Assembly (NCBI RefSeq): GCF_913778665.1
Contig: NZ_CAJYVQ010000011.1
Coordinates: 62,001-126,000 of the forward strand
Direction of reading: 5' to 3'
DNA from: an uncultured Stenotrophomonas sp.
GTDB taxonomy: Bacteria > Pseudomonadota > Gammaproteobacteria > Xanthomonadales > Xanthomonadaceae
DNA length: 64,000 bases
This document shows, piece by piece, positions 16,690-23,849 of the stretch. The notes beneath the pieces are model-generated. The model was not told the DNA's origin, ran no database searches, and saw only the letters and a program-made list of their open reading frames with translations. A program made the translations under genes and the position numbers. Each line of letters begins with the position of its first letter. The stretch's first letter is position 1.

Positions 16690-16960
16690 TTACGGGCACG
16701 ACCCGGATTGCACCCAGCCGTTGTCGATGCGCTGCAGGCGGGTTTTGCCGACACAGCGCTCATCAGGCTTGAGTGGCGCTGGCCGGTCCGCGATTTCGTA
16801 CCGTCGCTGGCGCTCAGCGTCTATCCGGCGCTGCTGCTCAACCTTTGCCGCTAGGCCGAATGGATCAGGATCGTTCGCCGATTTAATGAACTCGGCCGCG
16901 GCCTGGGCCCAGGAACATGCCTAGTGCAATCTTCCATACCAATCCGTTGCTCGCCGCCAT
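16690..16960 (-). pseudogene. Frameshifted remnant of the phage small membrane protein found after zot
   Basis: From ATG 16960 the frame reads ASNGLVWKIALG, matching NSTGLVWKVALG of the intact phage 1 gene at 22540-22869, then shifts frame; the 3' part reads LKPDERCVGKTRLQRIDNGW, matching PGHRCINGQTFRRVENGW. Position relative to the zot remnant and the DUF3653-like gene is the same as in phage 1. Confidence 0.6.
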
Positions 16961-17002
16961 CGTGGCCCCCTGTGTGCGTCTTGGGCGCATTCTAGCCGGG
17001 GT

Positions 17003-17021
17003 GTAGGGGCAACGCCCCTAC
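17003..17021. repeat. Conserved inovirus hairpin, copy 1
   Basis: Perfect 8-bp stem GTAGGGGC / GCCCCTAC with loop AAC, just past the stop of the DUF3653-like gene. The same stem with loops GGC and GCT is at 22911 and 23850 in equivalent positions. No T-tract, so a packaging signal or complementary-strand origin is more likely than a terminator (inference). Confidence 0.6.
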
Positions 17022-17030
17022 GGAAGCGCC

Positions 17031-17369
17031 TCACACGCGCTGGCGGCGTTTCGGCCCCGGCACCGGCAGGACTGCTGCGGGAGGCTCGGCGTCGGGGCCA
17101 GCCATCACCACTGATGACCTCGTTTCCCGGCGCTGCGCCAAGGCATCAGAGAGCTTCACCACGCTGGCGGCGTTGAAGGACAAGGGTTTCCGGGGCTTGC
17201 CGATCGCGCGGCCGCTCTCCATCATCCGACGCCATTCCTGTGCCTGCGCAGCAGTGAGCGACAGCCAGGCTAGATCCTGCGGTTCGAGTTCGCGGCCCTC
17301 GGGGGTGACCAGTCGGCCGGCCTTAAACGAAAAACCGGCCCAAGGGCCGGTTAGGTTCCGATCACGCAC
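17031..17369 (-). CDS. DUF3653-like phage protein (from prophage remnant 0)
   Basis: 112 residues. The conserved core LTGPWAGFSFKAGRLVTPEGRELEP and a C-terminal VPGPKRRQRV match the intact copies at 22939-23280 and 23481-23840. Family members occur beside repressors in Xanthomonas/Stenotrophomonas inoviruses and are probably small regulators. GTG start; the GTG used by the phase-equivalent phage 1 gene further upstream is GCG here. It lies left of att site A, thus outside phage 1, yet starts only 2 bases after the stop of the phage 1 repressor, so the chimeric pair probably acts as one operon. Confidence 0.72.
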   Translation of the reverse strand: MRDRNLTGPWAGFSFKAGRLVTPEGRELEPQDLAWLSLTAAQAQEWRRMMESGRAIGKPRKPLSFNAASVVKLSDALAQRRETRSSVVMAGPDAEPPAAVLPVPGPKRRQRV

Positions 17370-17371
17370 AA

Positions 17372-17824
17372 TCAGGCTCCATGCCGCAACAGGGGCAGGG
17401 GCCGAGGCAAGAGCCGTGCCAGCCCCCCCTCAGGAGCTTGAACATAATATACAGAGTGGGTCAGTAGACCCTCGCTAACCGCCTGAATCTGGGCGGTTTT
17501 TGCGTTTCCGACGCTCGGCAACGACAGCGCTACCAGCGCGACGACCGCAGCCGCCGCGCCCATTCGGTCCAGCATCAGACGCCAAAGGGCGCGCTCCGTC
17601 GCGGTAGTCGCCCGCTCCGCGTGAATCATGGCGATCCACGTCGGGCCATCGAGCTTTGCCAGCGCGCAAATCTGCGCAATTCGTTCATCTGAGAGCGGCT
17701 TCTCGCCTGCGCGAGCCTTCGATAGCAGCTGCCTCTGAATTCCCAGCCGGGCAGCCAAAGCGTTGTCTGACGGGATTCCCGTGCGTTCGCGGGCGGCATC
17801 GAGCAGTTCACCTACGGCGGTCAT
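17372..17824 (-). CDS. Phage 1 repressor (HTH), C-terminus contributed by the neighbour across att A
   Basis: 150 residues. The N-terminal helix-turn-helix is seen in DNALAARLGIQRQLLSKARAGEKPL; the middle ERALWRLMLDRMGAAAAVVALVALSL has a hydrophobic stretch, as in the phage 2 repressor (DUF3693-like family). The dif-like site A lies inside the gene and encodes VYYV; the last 22 residues come from DNA left of the attachment site. In the circular phage the tail would instead be the sequence left of site B, starting RSIWARLARS and ending LLWHGA, of equal length. Divergent from the phage early genes across a palindromic operator at 17875-17892. Confidence 0.8.
   Translation of the reverse strand: MTAVGELLDAARERTGIPSDNALAARLGIQRQLLSKARAGEKPLSDERIAQICALAKLDGPTWIAMIHAERATTATERALWRLMLDRMGAAAAVVALVALSLPSVGNAKTAQIQAVSEGLLTHSVYYVQAPEGGLARLLPRPLPLLRHGA
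17437..17464. other. att site A (dif-like, left end of phage 1)
   Basis: Left arm CTTGAACATAA (XerD-type), hexamer TATACA at 17448-17453, right arm GAGTGGGTCAG, which departs from the XerC consensus. Junction between prophage remnant 0 and phage 1. Confidence 0.72.
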
Positions 17825-17874
17825 GGTGTCCTCTTGGTTGACAACGTGTGGTCCTTTTAGATTACATGCTCTGC

Positions 17875-17892
17875 GTGGTCCAAATGGACCAC
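17875..17892. promoter_or_regulatory. Operator palindrome between repressor 1 and the early genes
   Basis: GTGGTCCA-AA-TGGACCAC, a perfect 18-bp palindrome, with a further half-site GTGGTCC at 17848-17854. A TTGACA box lies at 17838-17843. Placement between divergent repressor and early genes indicates the repressor operator. Confidence 0.6.
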
Positions 17893-17962
17893 ACCCGCCA
17901 CCGGCACCCCAAGGCCGTTGGCGGGTCCTCTTGGGGTAGGGGCTTGGGGAGAGGGCAGGGGA

Positions 17963-18127
17963 ATGGATGCGACCGTTCTAGGCATCGTGGGGATGTGCTT
18001 GATCGCGGTGATCGTGGGCTTGGCCCGGATCACGGCTTGGTGGCTGGACCGGCGTGAGCACGCCGCTGGTCAGGGGGTACGCCAAGCGATCGTCATTGCC
18101 CAGGCACGCGGCGAGGTGCGCCGATGA
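17963..18127 (+). CDS. Small inovirus membrane protein, phage 1
   Basis: 54 residues: one membrane segment LGIVGMCLIAVIVGLARI, then WWLDRREHAAGQGVRQAIVIAQARGEVRR. Homologous in layout to the phage 2 protein at 29814-30098 (VSWCLDRRGESARHSAREADFIAQARAEL). Start at 17963 follows a GGCAGGGGA ribosome binding site. First gene of the rightward early operon; overlaps the next gene by 4 bases. Function unknown. Confidence 0.68.
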   Translation: MDATVLGIVGMCLIAVIVGLARITAWWLDRREHAAGQGVRQAIVIAQARGEVRR

Positions 18128-18207
18128 TCTTCCTGATTCCCATCGCGATTGCCGCCATCTTCTGGTGGTTCAAGCACGTTCGCTCTGGCCGGGGCCCATT
18201 CGAATGA
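18124..18207 (+). CDS. 27-residue membrane peptide, phage 1
   Basis: MIFLIPIAIAAIFWWFKHV then a basic tail. Coupled by ATGA overlaps to the gene before and the gene after, which is the main evidence that it is translated. It occupies the same slot as the phage 2 small membrane proteins at 29503-29821. Function unknown. Confidence 0.55.
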   Translation: MIFLIPIAIAAIFWWFKHVRSGRGPFE

Positions 18208-18320
18208 GCAACCTGCTTGATCACCTGTATCGGTGGTTCTTCCGTCTGCCCGCGTGCACTCCGGGCCACTGCTATTGCCGCCGCACGTGCATCTGCATCA
18301 TTCAGGAGCCAACCGAATGA
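18204..18320 (+). CDS. 38-residue Cys-rich peptide, phage 1
   Basis: [20 protein letters not shown] followed by [13 protein letters not shown], five cysteines in the second half. ATGA overlap with the preceding gene and 4-base overlap with the initiator gene. The cluster of Cys pairs could bind metal. No family recognised. Confidence 0.5.
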   Translation: MSNLLDHLYRWFFRLPACTPGHCYCRRTCICIIQEPTE

Positions 18321-19294
18321 GCGGTGGAACCTGCAAATTTTGCGGGAATATCAGCGTCTACCTGTTCAAGGGCGGCCTCTGCTACGAGTGCAACGAAAGC
18401 GACGTGCGCGTGCCTGTATCGGCGACGCCGGTTGATCGCCGCTCACCCGAGCTAGCTGCATTCGACGTGGCAAACGCACGCGCCTACGGCGCCCAGCGTC
18501 GTGCCGAACTGTTCAACGAGAAGAATGCCGCGCACGGATTCTCGGCGGCGGCCGGAGGCCGACGCCTTGGGCTTGTCCATTCTTCAACAAGTGACACGCG
18601 CCGCGTGTCGCTCACTCTCGACCCGAATCACATTCGCGGTCTGCGACTGAAGAAGTCGCTGATTACCGGAGCAAGGCTTCATGACCAAGAGGCGAAACAA
18701 GGCTCGTTCCGTGGCGCGTGGTACATGCTCACCACGACTTACCGAAACGGAAGTGACGCTGGCCCTCGTGACATTAGCGAGACACTTAAGCGCATCCGGG
18801 GCTTCTTCAATCGAGCTGTCCGATTGCGCTACCGGGGATACCGTCCGCGTTTCCGTTACCTCTGGTGCGGTGAACTCACTAAGGCCGGGGTTCCCCACTA
18901 CCACGTCTTGATTTACATCCCGCGCGGGATTTTTCTGCCGAAGGCCGACAGGGCAGGGTGGTGGCCCCACGGCCATACCAAGATTGAAAAGGCCCGCAAC
19001 GCGGTGGGCTATCTGGCGAAGTACGCCAGCAAATTTTCCCCCGACATGCTTGCGTCGTTCCCCAAGGGCTTTCGTACGCATGCGATCGGTGGGCTGAACA
19101 CAGAATCCAAGCGTGAACTGCGGTGGTGGAAAGCACCAAAAGCAGCGCGTGACGCACTCGGCGTACTGGCCGATATCCGCAAAGCCCTGGGCGGCTATGT
19201 GGACAAACTCACCGGCGACTTCTGGCCCTCGCCGTGGAAAGTGATCACCGACCGGGGCCGGATCATCGTATGGAAATTGGAGATACCCGCATGA
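18317..19294 (+). CDS. Rolling-circle replication initiator (HUH endonuclease), phage 1
   Basis: 325 residues. The N-terminus is a Cys zinc-ribbon (CKFCG..., CYECN). The catalytic domain shows the metal-binding HUH-type motif in [12 protein letters not shown] and the nicking Tyr motif in [12 protein letters not shown]. It would nick the plus-strand origin to begin rolling-circle replication, the role of pII in M13. It is unrelated in sequence to the initiator of phage 2 at 28458-29513. Starts by 4-base overlap with the upstream peptide gene and its stop overlaps the ssDNA-binding gene. Confidence 0.85.
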   Translation: MSGGTCKFCGNISVYLFKGGLCYECNESDVRVPVSATPVDRRSPELAAFDVANARAYGAQRRAELFNEKNAAHGFSAAAGGRRLGLVHSSTSDTRRVSLTLDPNHIRGLRLKKSLITGARLHDQEAKQGSFRGAWYMLTTTYRNGSDAGPRDISETLKRIRGFFNRAVRLRYRGYRPRFRYLWCGELTKAGVPHYHVLIYIPRGIFLPKADRAGWWPHGHTKIEKARNAVGYLAKYASKFSPDMLASFPKGFRTHAIGGLNTESKRELRWWKAPKAARDALGVLADIRKALGGYVDKLTGDFWPSPWKVITDRGRIIVWKLEIPA

Positions 19295-19593
19295 GCAAGA
19301 TCATCATCCGCACCGCCACCGTCACCCCGCGCCAGATCAAGCGCAAGGATGGCAGCACTATGGTTTTCCGCGAGCAGTCCGCCGCGATCATGAAGGACGG
19401 TGAGGATTTCCCGCACCCGTTCCGTCTCGGTCTGGATGATGCACAGGCCCCGTATCCGGCTGGCGAGTATCAAGTGGACGCATCGAGCTTCAACGTGGGC
19501 CAGTACGGTGATCTGATCGTCGGTCGTCGCCTTGTGCTGGTTCCTGTCGCACCCGCTGCGACCGCAACCGCGACCGTCTCAGCCAAGGGCTAA
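19291..19593 (+). CDS. Phage ssDNA-binding protein (pV-like), phage 1
   Basis: 100 residues. The conserved [22 protein letters not shown]...[15 protein letters not shown] is shared with the phage 2 protein at 28198-28476 (PYTPGEYDIDPQSFALSQYGDLVLKR). This family, found immediately after the initiator in Xanthomonas inoviruses, coats progeny single strands before assembly. ATGA overlap with the initiator stop. Confidence 0.82.
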   Translation: MSKIIIRTATVTPRQIKRKDGSTMVFREQSAAIMKDGEDFPHPFRLGLDDAQAPYPAGEYQVDASSFNVGQYGDLIVGRRLVLVPVAPAATATATVSAKG

Positions 19594-19596
19594 GTC

Positions 19597-19788
19597 ATGG
19601 CGCGGTACGTCTACGAATGCCTGCAATTCAACGAGCAGACCGGCACCTGTGAGCAGGCTGGATTCGTGCCGCGCACCGATATTCCCGCACTTACCACTGC
19701 CGAGGTGTCGGGAATCTTGTCCATGGTTGCGGTGTGTTTCGCCGTGGCATGGGCATACAAGCAAATAGGCAGAACCATCCGAAACTAA
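19597..19788 (+). CDS. Small inovirus membrane protein, phage 1
   Basis: 63 residues: a soluble N-terminal part with two cysteines (YECLQFNEQTGTCEQAGFV) and one membrane segment GILSMVAVCFAVAWAYKQIG. It sits between the ssDNA-binding and major coat genes, the slot used in phage 2 by the 84-residue protein at 27940. A minor coat role like pIX/pVII is inferred from position. Confidence 0.65.
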   Translation: MARYVYECLQFNEQTGTCEQAGFVPRTDIPALTTAEVSGILSMVAVCFAVAWAYKQIGRTIRN

Positions 19789-19803
19789 CGCAAGGGGAAC
19801 ACT

Positions 19804-19941
19804 ATGGATCTCGACGCATCTGCCGCTCTCACCGTTCTGGCCGGTCTGGCCGCTGTCCTGGGCACGATCGGCGCCGCCAAGCTGGCGCCGGCTGCAATCT
19901 CGGTCGGCTTCAAGTGGATCAAGGGCGCGATCTTCGGTTGA
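19804..19941 (+). CDS. Major coat protein (pVIII-like), phage 1
   Basis: 45 residues with acidic N-terminus (MDLDAS), central hydrophobic helix (ALTVLAGLAAVLGTIGAAKLAPAA split by a Lys) and basic C-terminus (GFKWIKGAIFG). This is the typical layout of filamentous phage coat subunits, here without a cleavable signal peptide, as in Xanthomonas phages. A strong terminator follows at once, as expected for the most highly expressed gene. Confidence 0.85.
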   Translation: MDLDASAALTVLAGLAAVLGTIGAAKLAPAAISVGFKWIKGAIFG

Positions 19942-19953
19942 TCGCGGTAACAC

Positions 19954-19979
19954 GGGGCCGGGCAATCCGGCCCCTTTCT
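19954..19979 (+). terminator. Central terminator after the coat gene, phage 1
   Basis: Perfect stem GGGGCCGG / CCGGCCCC with loop GCAAT, followed by TTTCT. Position between coat and adsorption genes is like the central terminator of other filamentous phages. Confidence 0.75.
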
Positions 19980-20054
19980 ATGGGGAATGTGATGCTCGGT
20001 CTATTCGTTCTGTGCGTTGGTAGTGCAGCTTTGTACATCGCGTTCGGGGATTAA
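19980..20054 (+). CDS. 24-residue membrane peptide, phage 1
   Basis: MGNVMLGLFVLCVGSAALYIAFGD, essentially a single membrane helix; an internal start at 19992 is possible. It ends just before the adsorption gene. The phage 2 slot holds an analogous 24-residue peptide at 27501-27575, which supports both as genes. pVII/pIX-like role inferred. Confidence 0.5.
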   Translation: MGNVMLGLFVLCVGSAALYIAFGD

Positions 20055-20055
20055 T

Positions 20056-21048
20056 ATGCGGATCATCGTGCAGCTACTACTCGCTGCCTCATGGCTTATG
20101 GCTGGGAGTGCGATAGCGCAATCCGCCCCGGCGTGCAGTCCGAACTACCCCCCGGATGCAGACAATTGCGCTGACGAAGGCAGCGCGTATGCAGCAGCTT
20201 CTTCCTCTGCCGCGATGGCTAAGTCAAAAGCTGATAGGCCAACGCAGACCTATCAGTACTGCTACGTTGCCACTGAGACTGTATCGGGCAGCACTATGCG
20301 CGTTCGATTTCGGATGGCCGTCAATAGCTGCACTTCGGGAACCAACGTAACCACGATTACGCGCATCTTCCCTGCAAGCGCACGGTGCAGCTCACGCCCT
20401 TATGAACTCGGTTGGCAGGGTGGACAGACAGCGGCCAGTGTGAATGTCTGTCACAAGGGCTGCATGTATACCAGCTCACTTGACCCTGAGGGGGCCGCAG
20501 GCTTTGGCTACTTCCCTACCGGTAGCACTTGCACGGAATCCGACGCGCCAGCGCCAACGCCTGCTGGCGACGGCGGTGGCGACGATGGGGGAGGTGGTGG
20601 CAGCGAAACCGGAGGCGGCGACGGAGGCGGTGATGGCGGAGGGGGTGACGGCGATGGTGGTGGTGACGGCGGGGGCAACGGAGAGGGTGGCGGCGATGGT
20701 GACGGCGATGGCGACGGCGATAGCGACGGCGGAGGGGATGGCGACGGTGACGGCGATGGTGATGGCGAGAACCCCAGCCTTCCGGAGAACCCAACGTATC
20801 CTGGCGACATCCCGATGCCCTATGCAGATCCGCCCATCCCGAGCAGCTATCTCGGGCAGTGGTCAAGCGGTCTCGGCGGTGGTTCTTGTCCCGCTGCGAA
20901 GACCATTACTGTCGGTGTCGGGTCTGTTTCCACATCTGTCAGCTTCGAGTTCAAGCCCCTCTGTGATTTCGCGCAGATGATCAGGGGCTTGGTCATCGCC
21001 TGTGCCGCGCTTGCGGCTGCTTACATCGTCTCGGGAGTACGCAAATAA
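20056..21048 (+). CDS. Adsorption/attachment minor coat protein (pIII-like), phage 1
   Basis: 330 residues. Signal peptide (MRIIVQLLLAASWLMAGSAIA), N-domain with several cysteines (about 25-165), a long Gly/Asp linker encoded by GGCGATGGTGAC-like triplet repeats (about 185-245), then a C-domain with CPAAKTITVGVG and a terminal membrane anchor LVIACAALAAAYIVSG. This is the architecture of pIII host-recognition proteins. The N-domain is almost identical to that of phage 2 whereas linker and C-domain differ. Its TAA overlaps the next start. Confidence 0.85.
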   Translation: MRIIVQLLLAASWLMAGSAIAQSAPACSPNYPPDADNCADEGSAYAAASSSAAMAKSKADRPTQTYQYCYVATETVSGSTMRVRFRMAVNSCTSGTNVTTITRIFPASARCSSRPYELGWQGGQTAASVNVCHKGCMYTSSLDPEGAAGFGYFPTGSTCTESDAPAPTPAGDGGGDDGGGGGSETGGGDGGGDGGGGDGDGGGDGGGNGEGGGDGDGDGDGDSDGGGDGDGDGDGDGENPSLPENPTYPGDIPMPYADPPIPSSYLGQWSSGLGGGSCPAAKTITVGVGSVSTSVSFEFKPLCDFAQMIRGLVIACAALAAAYIVSGVRK

Positions 21049-21332
21049 TGCCGTGGCTCGCCGCATTTCTTACTCAACTCCTGGGCAACTCTCTTGCTCG
21101 CGTCCTGACCGGCGCGGGTCTTGGCTTGGCAACAGGCGCAGCGCTATTGCCGCTTGTGAAGGGCGCGCTGAACCTCATCACTCAAAAGTGGTCGGGCATC
21201 GCTGCTGATCTTGCCAATGTGATGCTTATGGCTGGGGCAGGGGAGGCCATCACCATGATCGGTTCTGCAATCGTGACCAAGGTGGTCATTGACGCAGGCA
21301 AAGTGGCCGTGCAGAAGGCAGCTTCCAAATGA
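21048..21332 (+). CDS. DUF2523-like inner-membrane/minor coat protein (pVI-like), phage 1
   Basis: 94 residues with three hydrophobic blocks (WLAAFLTQLLGNSLARVLTG, GLATGAALLPLV, MLMAGAGEAITMIGSAIV). In inoviruses the gene between pIII and Zot encodes the pVI-type protein that caps the virion together with pIII. One-base overlap with pIII and 4-base overlap with zot. Confidence 0.72.
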   Translation: MPWLAAFLTQLLGNSLARVLTGAGLGLATGAALLPLVKGALNLITQKWSGIAADLANVMLMAGAGEAITMIGSAIVTKVVIDAGKVAVQKAASK

Positions 21333-22543
21333 TGTATCTAATCTCGGGGCAACCCGGTAATGGCAAGACCCTACGTGCCATGTCGATGGCGCTGGAGTTC
21401 TACGAGCAGAATCAGCAGCAGGTGAAGGATGGCAAGGCGCAGCCGCGCCGATTCTTCACCAATATCGCGGGCGCCACAGTAGAGGAGGGCGCAGACGCCT
21501 TCCCGTGGATGGAGAGGCTGCCCGATCACAATGACTGGACGCAGTTGCCTGACGGCTCTTTCGTGATCTACGACGAAGCCCATTCTGATGGCAACACGCA
21601 GGGGCTTGAGCGTTACGGGAAGCTGTTTCCGTCTACCGGCAAGCCAGGGGAATCCGATGATCCTCGCATCCGTGCTATGTCCACGCATCGTCATCGGGGC
21701 TTCGATCTTGTGTTCGTCACGCAATGGCCGAACAAGATTCACCATCAGGTGCGCACTCTCATCGGTTCGCACACGCACATGAATCGTTCGTTCGGCATGC
21801 AGCGGGCAGGCGTCCTTACGTGGTCGCGTGTTCAAAGTGACCCGTACGATGAGAAGGTGCGCGACAAGGCCGAAGAGGAAATCTGGGCTTACCCCAAGAC
21901 ACTGTACAGCCGCTATCGCAGTGCGACGCTGCACACGGCCAGCCACAAATTCAAGGTGCCTAAGAAGGTGTGGCAGGCGCTTTCCGTCACCATTGCGCTA
22001 GTCCTTGGCGTCTGGATGATCTATGCGTTTATCATCAAACCGCCACCGGTACCAAAGAAGGTGGATCAGGGGGCCGGTGCTTTGCCGGCGGCTGGAGCCC
22101 TGGCGCCCCTGGGCGCGGGCGTGCCGGCGGCACGGCCCCTCACCCGTGAGGAGTACATCGAACGTCACAAGCCGCGGATTGAGTATCAGCCGTGGTCGGC
22201 ACCCGCCTTCGATGATCGCAGTGTTCAATCGCAGCCCGAGTTGTATTGCATGGCATCTGGTACCACCGAGCAGGACACAACGTGCACGTGCGTAACGGAG
22301 CAGGGCACGAAGGCCAAGATTTCTATCCCGGTATGCATTGCGATCGCACGCGATGGCCCGGCCTACAACCCGTATCGCGCACCTCGTCAAGAGGCCGAGT
22401 CGCACCGGGATGATTCGGCTCGGAGCGCTGCTCGGTCCGAGCCCTCGGGTTCGCCTGAGCCGTCGCCGCACGCGCTCGTTGAGGTTGGTAAGCGACCTAT
22501 GGGCACGTTCCCGGAATCGCCACCATACCCGGCAAGCTTCTAA
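21329..22543 (+). CDS. zot: Zot-domain assembly ATPase (pI), phage 1
   Basis: 404 residues. The Walker A loop is at the N-terminus (YLISGQPGNGKT), Walker B-like FVIYDEAHS near residue 75, and a membrane segment VWQALSVTIALVLGVWMIYAFI near 220-240 separates the cytoplasmic ATPase from a periplasmic Pro-rich part. The protein powers virion assembly and extrusion at the inner membrane. The C-terminal RPMGTFPESPPYP is shared with phage 2 and with the remnant at 16387. The name comes from the Vibrio zonula occludens toxin homologue; a toxin function is not implied. Confidence 0.92.
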   Translation: MMYLISGQPGNGKTLRAMSMALEFYEQNQQQVKDGKAQPRRFFTNIAGATVEEGADAFPWMERLPDHNDWTQLPDGSFVIYDEAHSDGNTQGLERYGKLFPSTGKPGESDDPRIRAMSTHRHRGFDLVFVTQWPNKIHHQVRTLIGSHTHMNRSFGMQRAGVLTWSRVQSDPYDEKVRDKAEEEIWAYPKTLYSRYRSATLHTASHKFKVPKKVWQALSVTIALVLGVWMIYAFIIKPPPVPKKVDQGAGALPAAGALAPLGAGVPAARPLTREEYIERHKPRIEYQPWSAPAFDDRSVQSQPELYCMASGTTEQDTTCTCVTEQGTKAKISIPVCIAIARDGPAYNPYRAPRQEAESHRDDSARSAARSEPSGSPEPSPHALVEVGKRPMGTFPESPPYPASF

Positions 22544-22869
22544 CGTGACGCATCACGGGTGCAGGTCGAAGACACCTGCGCCCAGCCATTCTCAACTCTA
22601 CGGAAGGTCTGCCCGTTGATGCAGCGGTGACCCGGTGCAAGCTCCTTGGGCCTTGCTGCTCGTTCTGCTGCCTCGCGCCTGTTTCGCACCTCGGCCATTG
22701 GGACTTCCGGATACATCTGGCGGGCTAGGGCCTCGCCAGCACGCTCTTGTTCTTTCATCGCTGCGTGTCCTGCAATCCCCAGGACACCGCATGTGGCAAG
22801 CAGTAGAGCGCTGCCGCCCACGAAGACCCCTAACGCCACCTTCCACACCAAGCCCGTCGAATTCGCCAT
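22540..22869 (-). CDS. Small membrane-anchored phage protein, phage 1
   Basis: 109 residues: membrane segment VWKVALGVFVGGSALLLATCGVLGIAG, then a charged region (MKEQERAGEALARQMYPEVP) and a C-terminal motif GHRCINGQTFRRVENGWAQV. Oriented against zot, overlapping it by 4 bases at the 3' ends. The C-terminal Cys...NGW motif recurs in the exported phage 2 protein at 24267 and in the remnant at 16690. Function unknown; possible virion-release or superinfection factor. Confidence 0.65.
   Translation of the reverse strand: MANSTGLVWKVALGVFVGGSALLLATCGVLGIAGHAAMKEQERAGEALARQMYPEVPMAEVRNRREAAERAARPKELAPGHRCINGQTFRRVENGWAQVSSTCTRDASR
22544..22557. repeat. zot-end palindrome CGTGACGCATCACG, phage 1
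   Basis: Near-perfect 14-bp palindrome immediately after the zot stop. Related sites at 16681, 24741, 31557 and 51541. Confidence 0.55.
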
Positions 22870-22910
22870 CTATGGCACCCCCAGGTGATTCGGCGGCCAT
22901 TCTACGGGGT

Positions 22911-22929
22911 GTAGGGGCGGCGCCCCTAC
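22911..22929. repeat. Conserved inovirus hairpin, phage 1
   Basis: GTAGGGGC - GGC - GCCCCTAC between the small membrane gene and the DUF3653-like gene. Same stem as at 17003 and 23850. Confidence 0.6.
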
Positions 22930-22938
22930 GGAGGCGCT

Positions 22939-23280
22939 TCACACGCGCTGGCGACGTCTCGGCCCCGGCACCGGCAGGACACCCGCAACTGGATCGGCGT
23001 CAGGACCGGCCATCACCTTGGAAGACCGCTTTGCCCGCCGATGTGCAACCTCGGCCAGGTCAACGATGCCCGCACGCCCGAATGGCCGCTTCTGGCCGCC
23101 TCGCGCAATCTCCATCATCCGGCGCCATTCCTGTGCCTGTGCGGCCAGCAGGGACAGCCACGCAAGATCCTGCGGTTCCAGCTCGCGGCCCTCTGGGGTG
23201 ACCAGTCGGCCACCCTTAAACGAAAAACCGGCCCAAGGGCCGGTTAGGTTGCGATCACGCACAATTAGGCTCCATGCCAC
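22939..23280 (-). CDS. DUF3653-like phage protein, phage 1
   Basis: 113 residues, GTG start (MAWSLIVRDRNLTGPWAGF). About 75% identical by eye to the copy at 17031 over the N-terminal 60 residues. In the circular phage genome its start overlaps the end of the repressor reading frame by 16 bases, so the two would form one operon running across attP. In the integrated state its upstream DNA is site B and the inverted phage 2, so its original promoter is disconnected. Confidence 0.75.
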   Translation of the reverse strand: MAWSLIVRDRNLTGPWAGFSFKGGRLVTPEGRELEPQDLAWLSLLAAQAQEWRRMMEIARGGQKRPFGRAGIVDLAEVAHRRAKRSSKVMAGPDADPVAGVLPVPGPRRRQRV

Positions 23281-23329
23281 AGCAGGGCCAAAGGCCGAGG
23301 CAAGCTCCGTGCCAGTCTGGCCCAGATGC

Positions 23330-23357
23330 TCCGAACATAATATACATTATGCGAAAT
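23330..23357. other. att site B (complete dif-like site, phage 1/phage 2 junction)
   Basis: Left arm TCCGAACATAA, hexamer TATACA at 23341-23346, right arm TTATGCGAAAT. The reverse complement reads ATTTCGCATAA, TGTATA, TTATGTTCGGA, which fits the gammaproteobacterial dif consensus in both the XerC and XerD arms. Confidence 0.85.
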
Positions 23358-23480
23358 ACAGCGTAGCCGGCGCTGGCTAGGTCGCTGGGCCGCTTTCGTC
23401 GGTTCTGCTTGGCAATGGCTGCGGCTCTGGCTCGGCTCTTGCCTGCCTGTCCGTTCCCCCGACAAGGACGAGCTCGCAGC

Positions 23481-23840
23481 ATGATCAAGATGGATCCCCA
23501 CGACCGCATAGATCTAACCGGCCCTTGGGCCGGCTTCGGATTCCAAGGTGGACACATGTTCACGCCCGAAGGTCATCAGCTGGAGCCATGCGACATGGCC
23601 TGGTGGTCCCTGACCTGCAACATTGCGCGCGAATGGCGCCTGATGATGGCTGAGGCAGCTCCCCGGGCTGCAGCTGCCCCGAGGGCGTCAACTACGGCGA
23701 AATCTAGTGTTATCTACCTAGCCGAAGCCCTCAGAGTTCGCCGAGAACGGCGGTTCAGCGTGGGCGATCCCGGTTCCGACGCCGGGGCGTCCAATGTTGT
23801 CTACATGAGTCGTGGGCCGAGGCCCCGCCAGCGCGTGTGA
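23481..23840 (+). CDS. DUF3653-like phage protein, phage 2
   Basis: 119 residues with the family core DLTGPWAGFGFQGGHMFTP and LEPCDMAWWSLT; C-terminal GPRPRQRV. The ATG at 23481 overlaps by ATGA the TGA (23482-23484) of the frame that continues the repressor across attP in the circular phage, which fixes the start and shows the original operon. When integrated it has lost that upstream gene. Confidence 0.75.
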   Translation: MIKMDPHDRIDLTGPWAGFGFQGGHMFTPEGHQLEPCDMAWWSLTCNIAREWRLMMAEAAPRAAAAPRASTTAKSSVIYLAEALRVRRERRFSVGDPGSDAGASNVVYMSRGPRPRQRV

Positions 23841-23849
23841 GGCGCCACC

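Larger units (their letters stand above)
17448..23346 (+). mobile_element. Complete inovirus prophage 1 (about 5.9 kb, HUH-type initiator)
   Basis: Bounded by dif-like hexamers at sites A and B. Layout in phage orientation: repressor (leftward) | three small proteins, HUH initiator, ssDNA-binding protein, small membrane protein, major coat, terminator, small membrane protein, adsorption protein, DUF2523-like protein, Zot (rightward) | small membrane protein and DUF3653-like protein (leftward). No integrase or transposase, so host XerCD recombination is expected. All structural genes are open. Confidence 0.85.

Noticed and set aside
17003..17021. Hairpin as a rho-independent terminator
   Set aside because: No T-tract on either side, and the position relative to phage genes is conserved in a way that fits a packaging or origin signal better.
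20560..20770. Short tandem repeats that could suggest a CRISPR or minisatellite
   Set aside because: They are GGC/GAT triplets encoding the Gly/Asp linker of the adsorption protein, without spacers.
21329..22543. Zot as a human-type enterotoxin
   Set aside because: The N-terminal ATPase and membrane segment are those of phage assembly pI proteins; the sequence gives no evidence for toxin activity.
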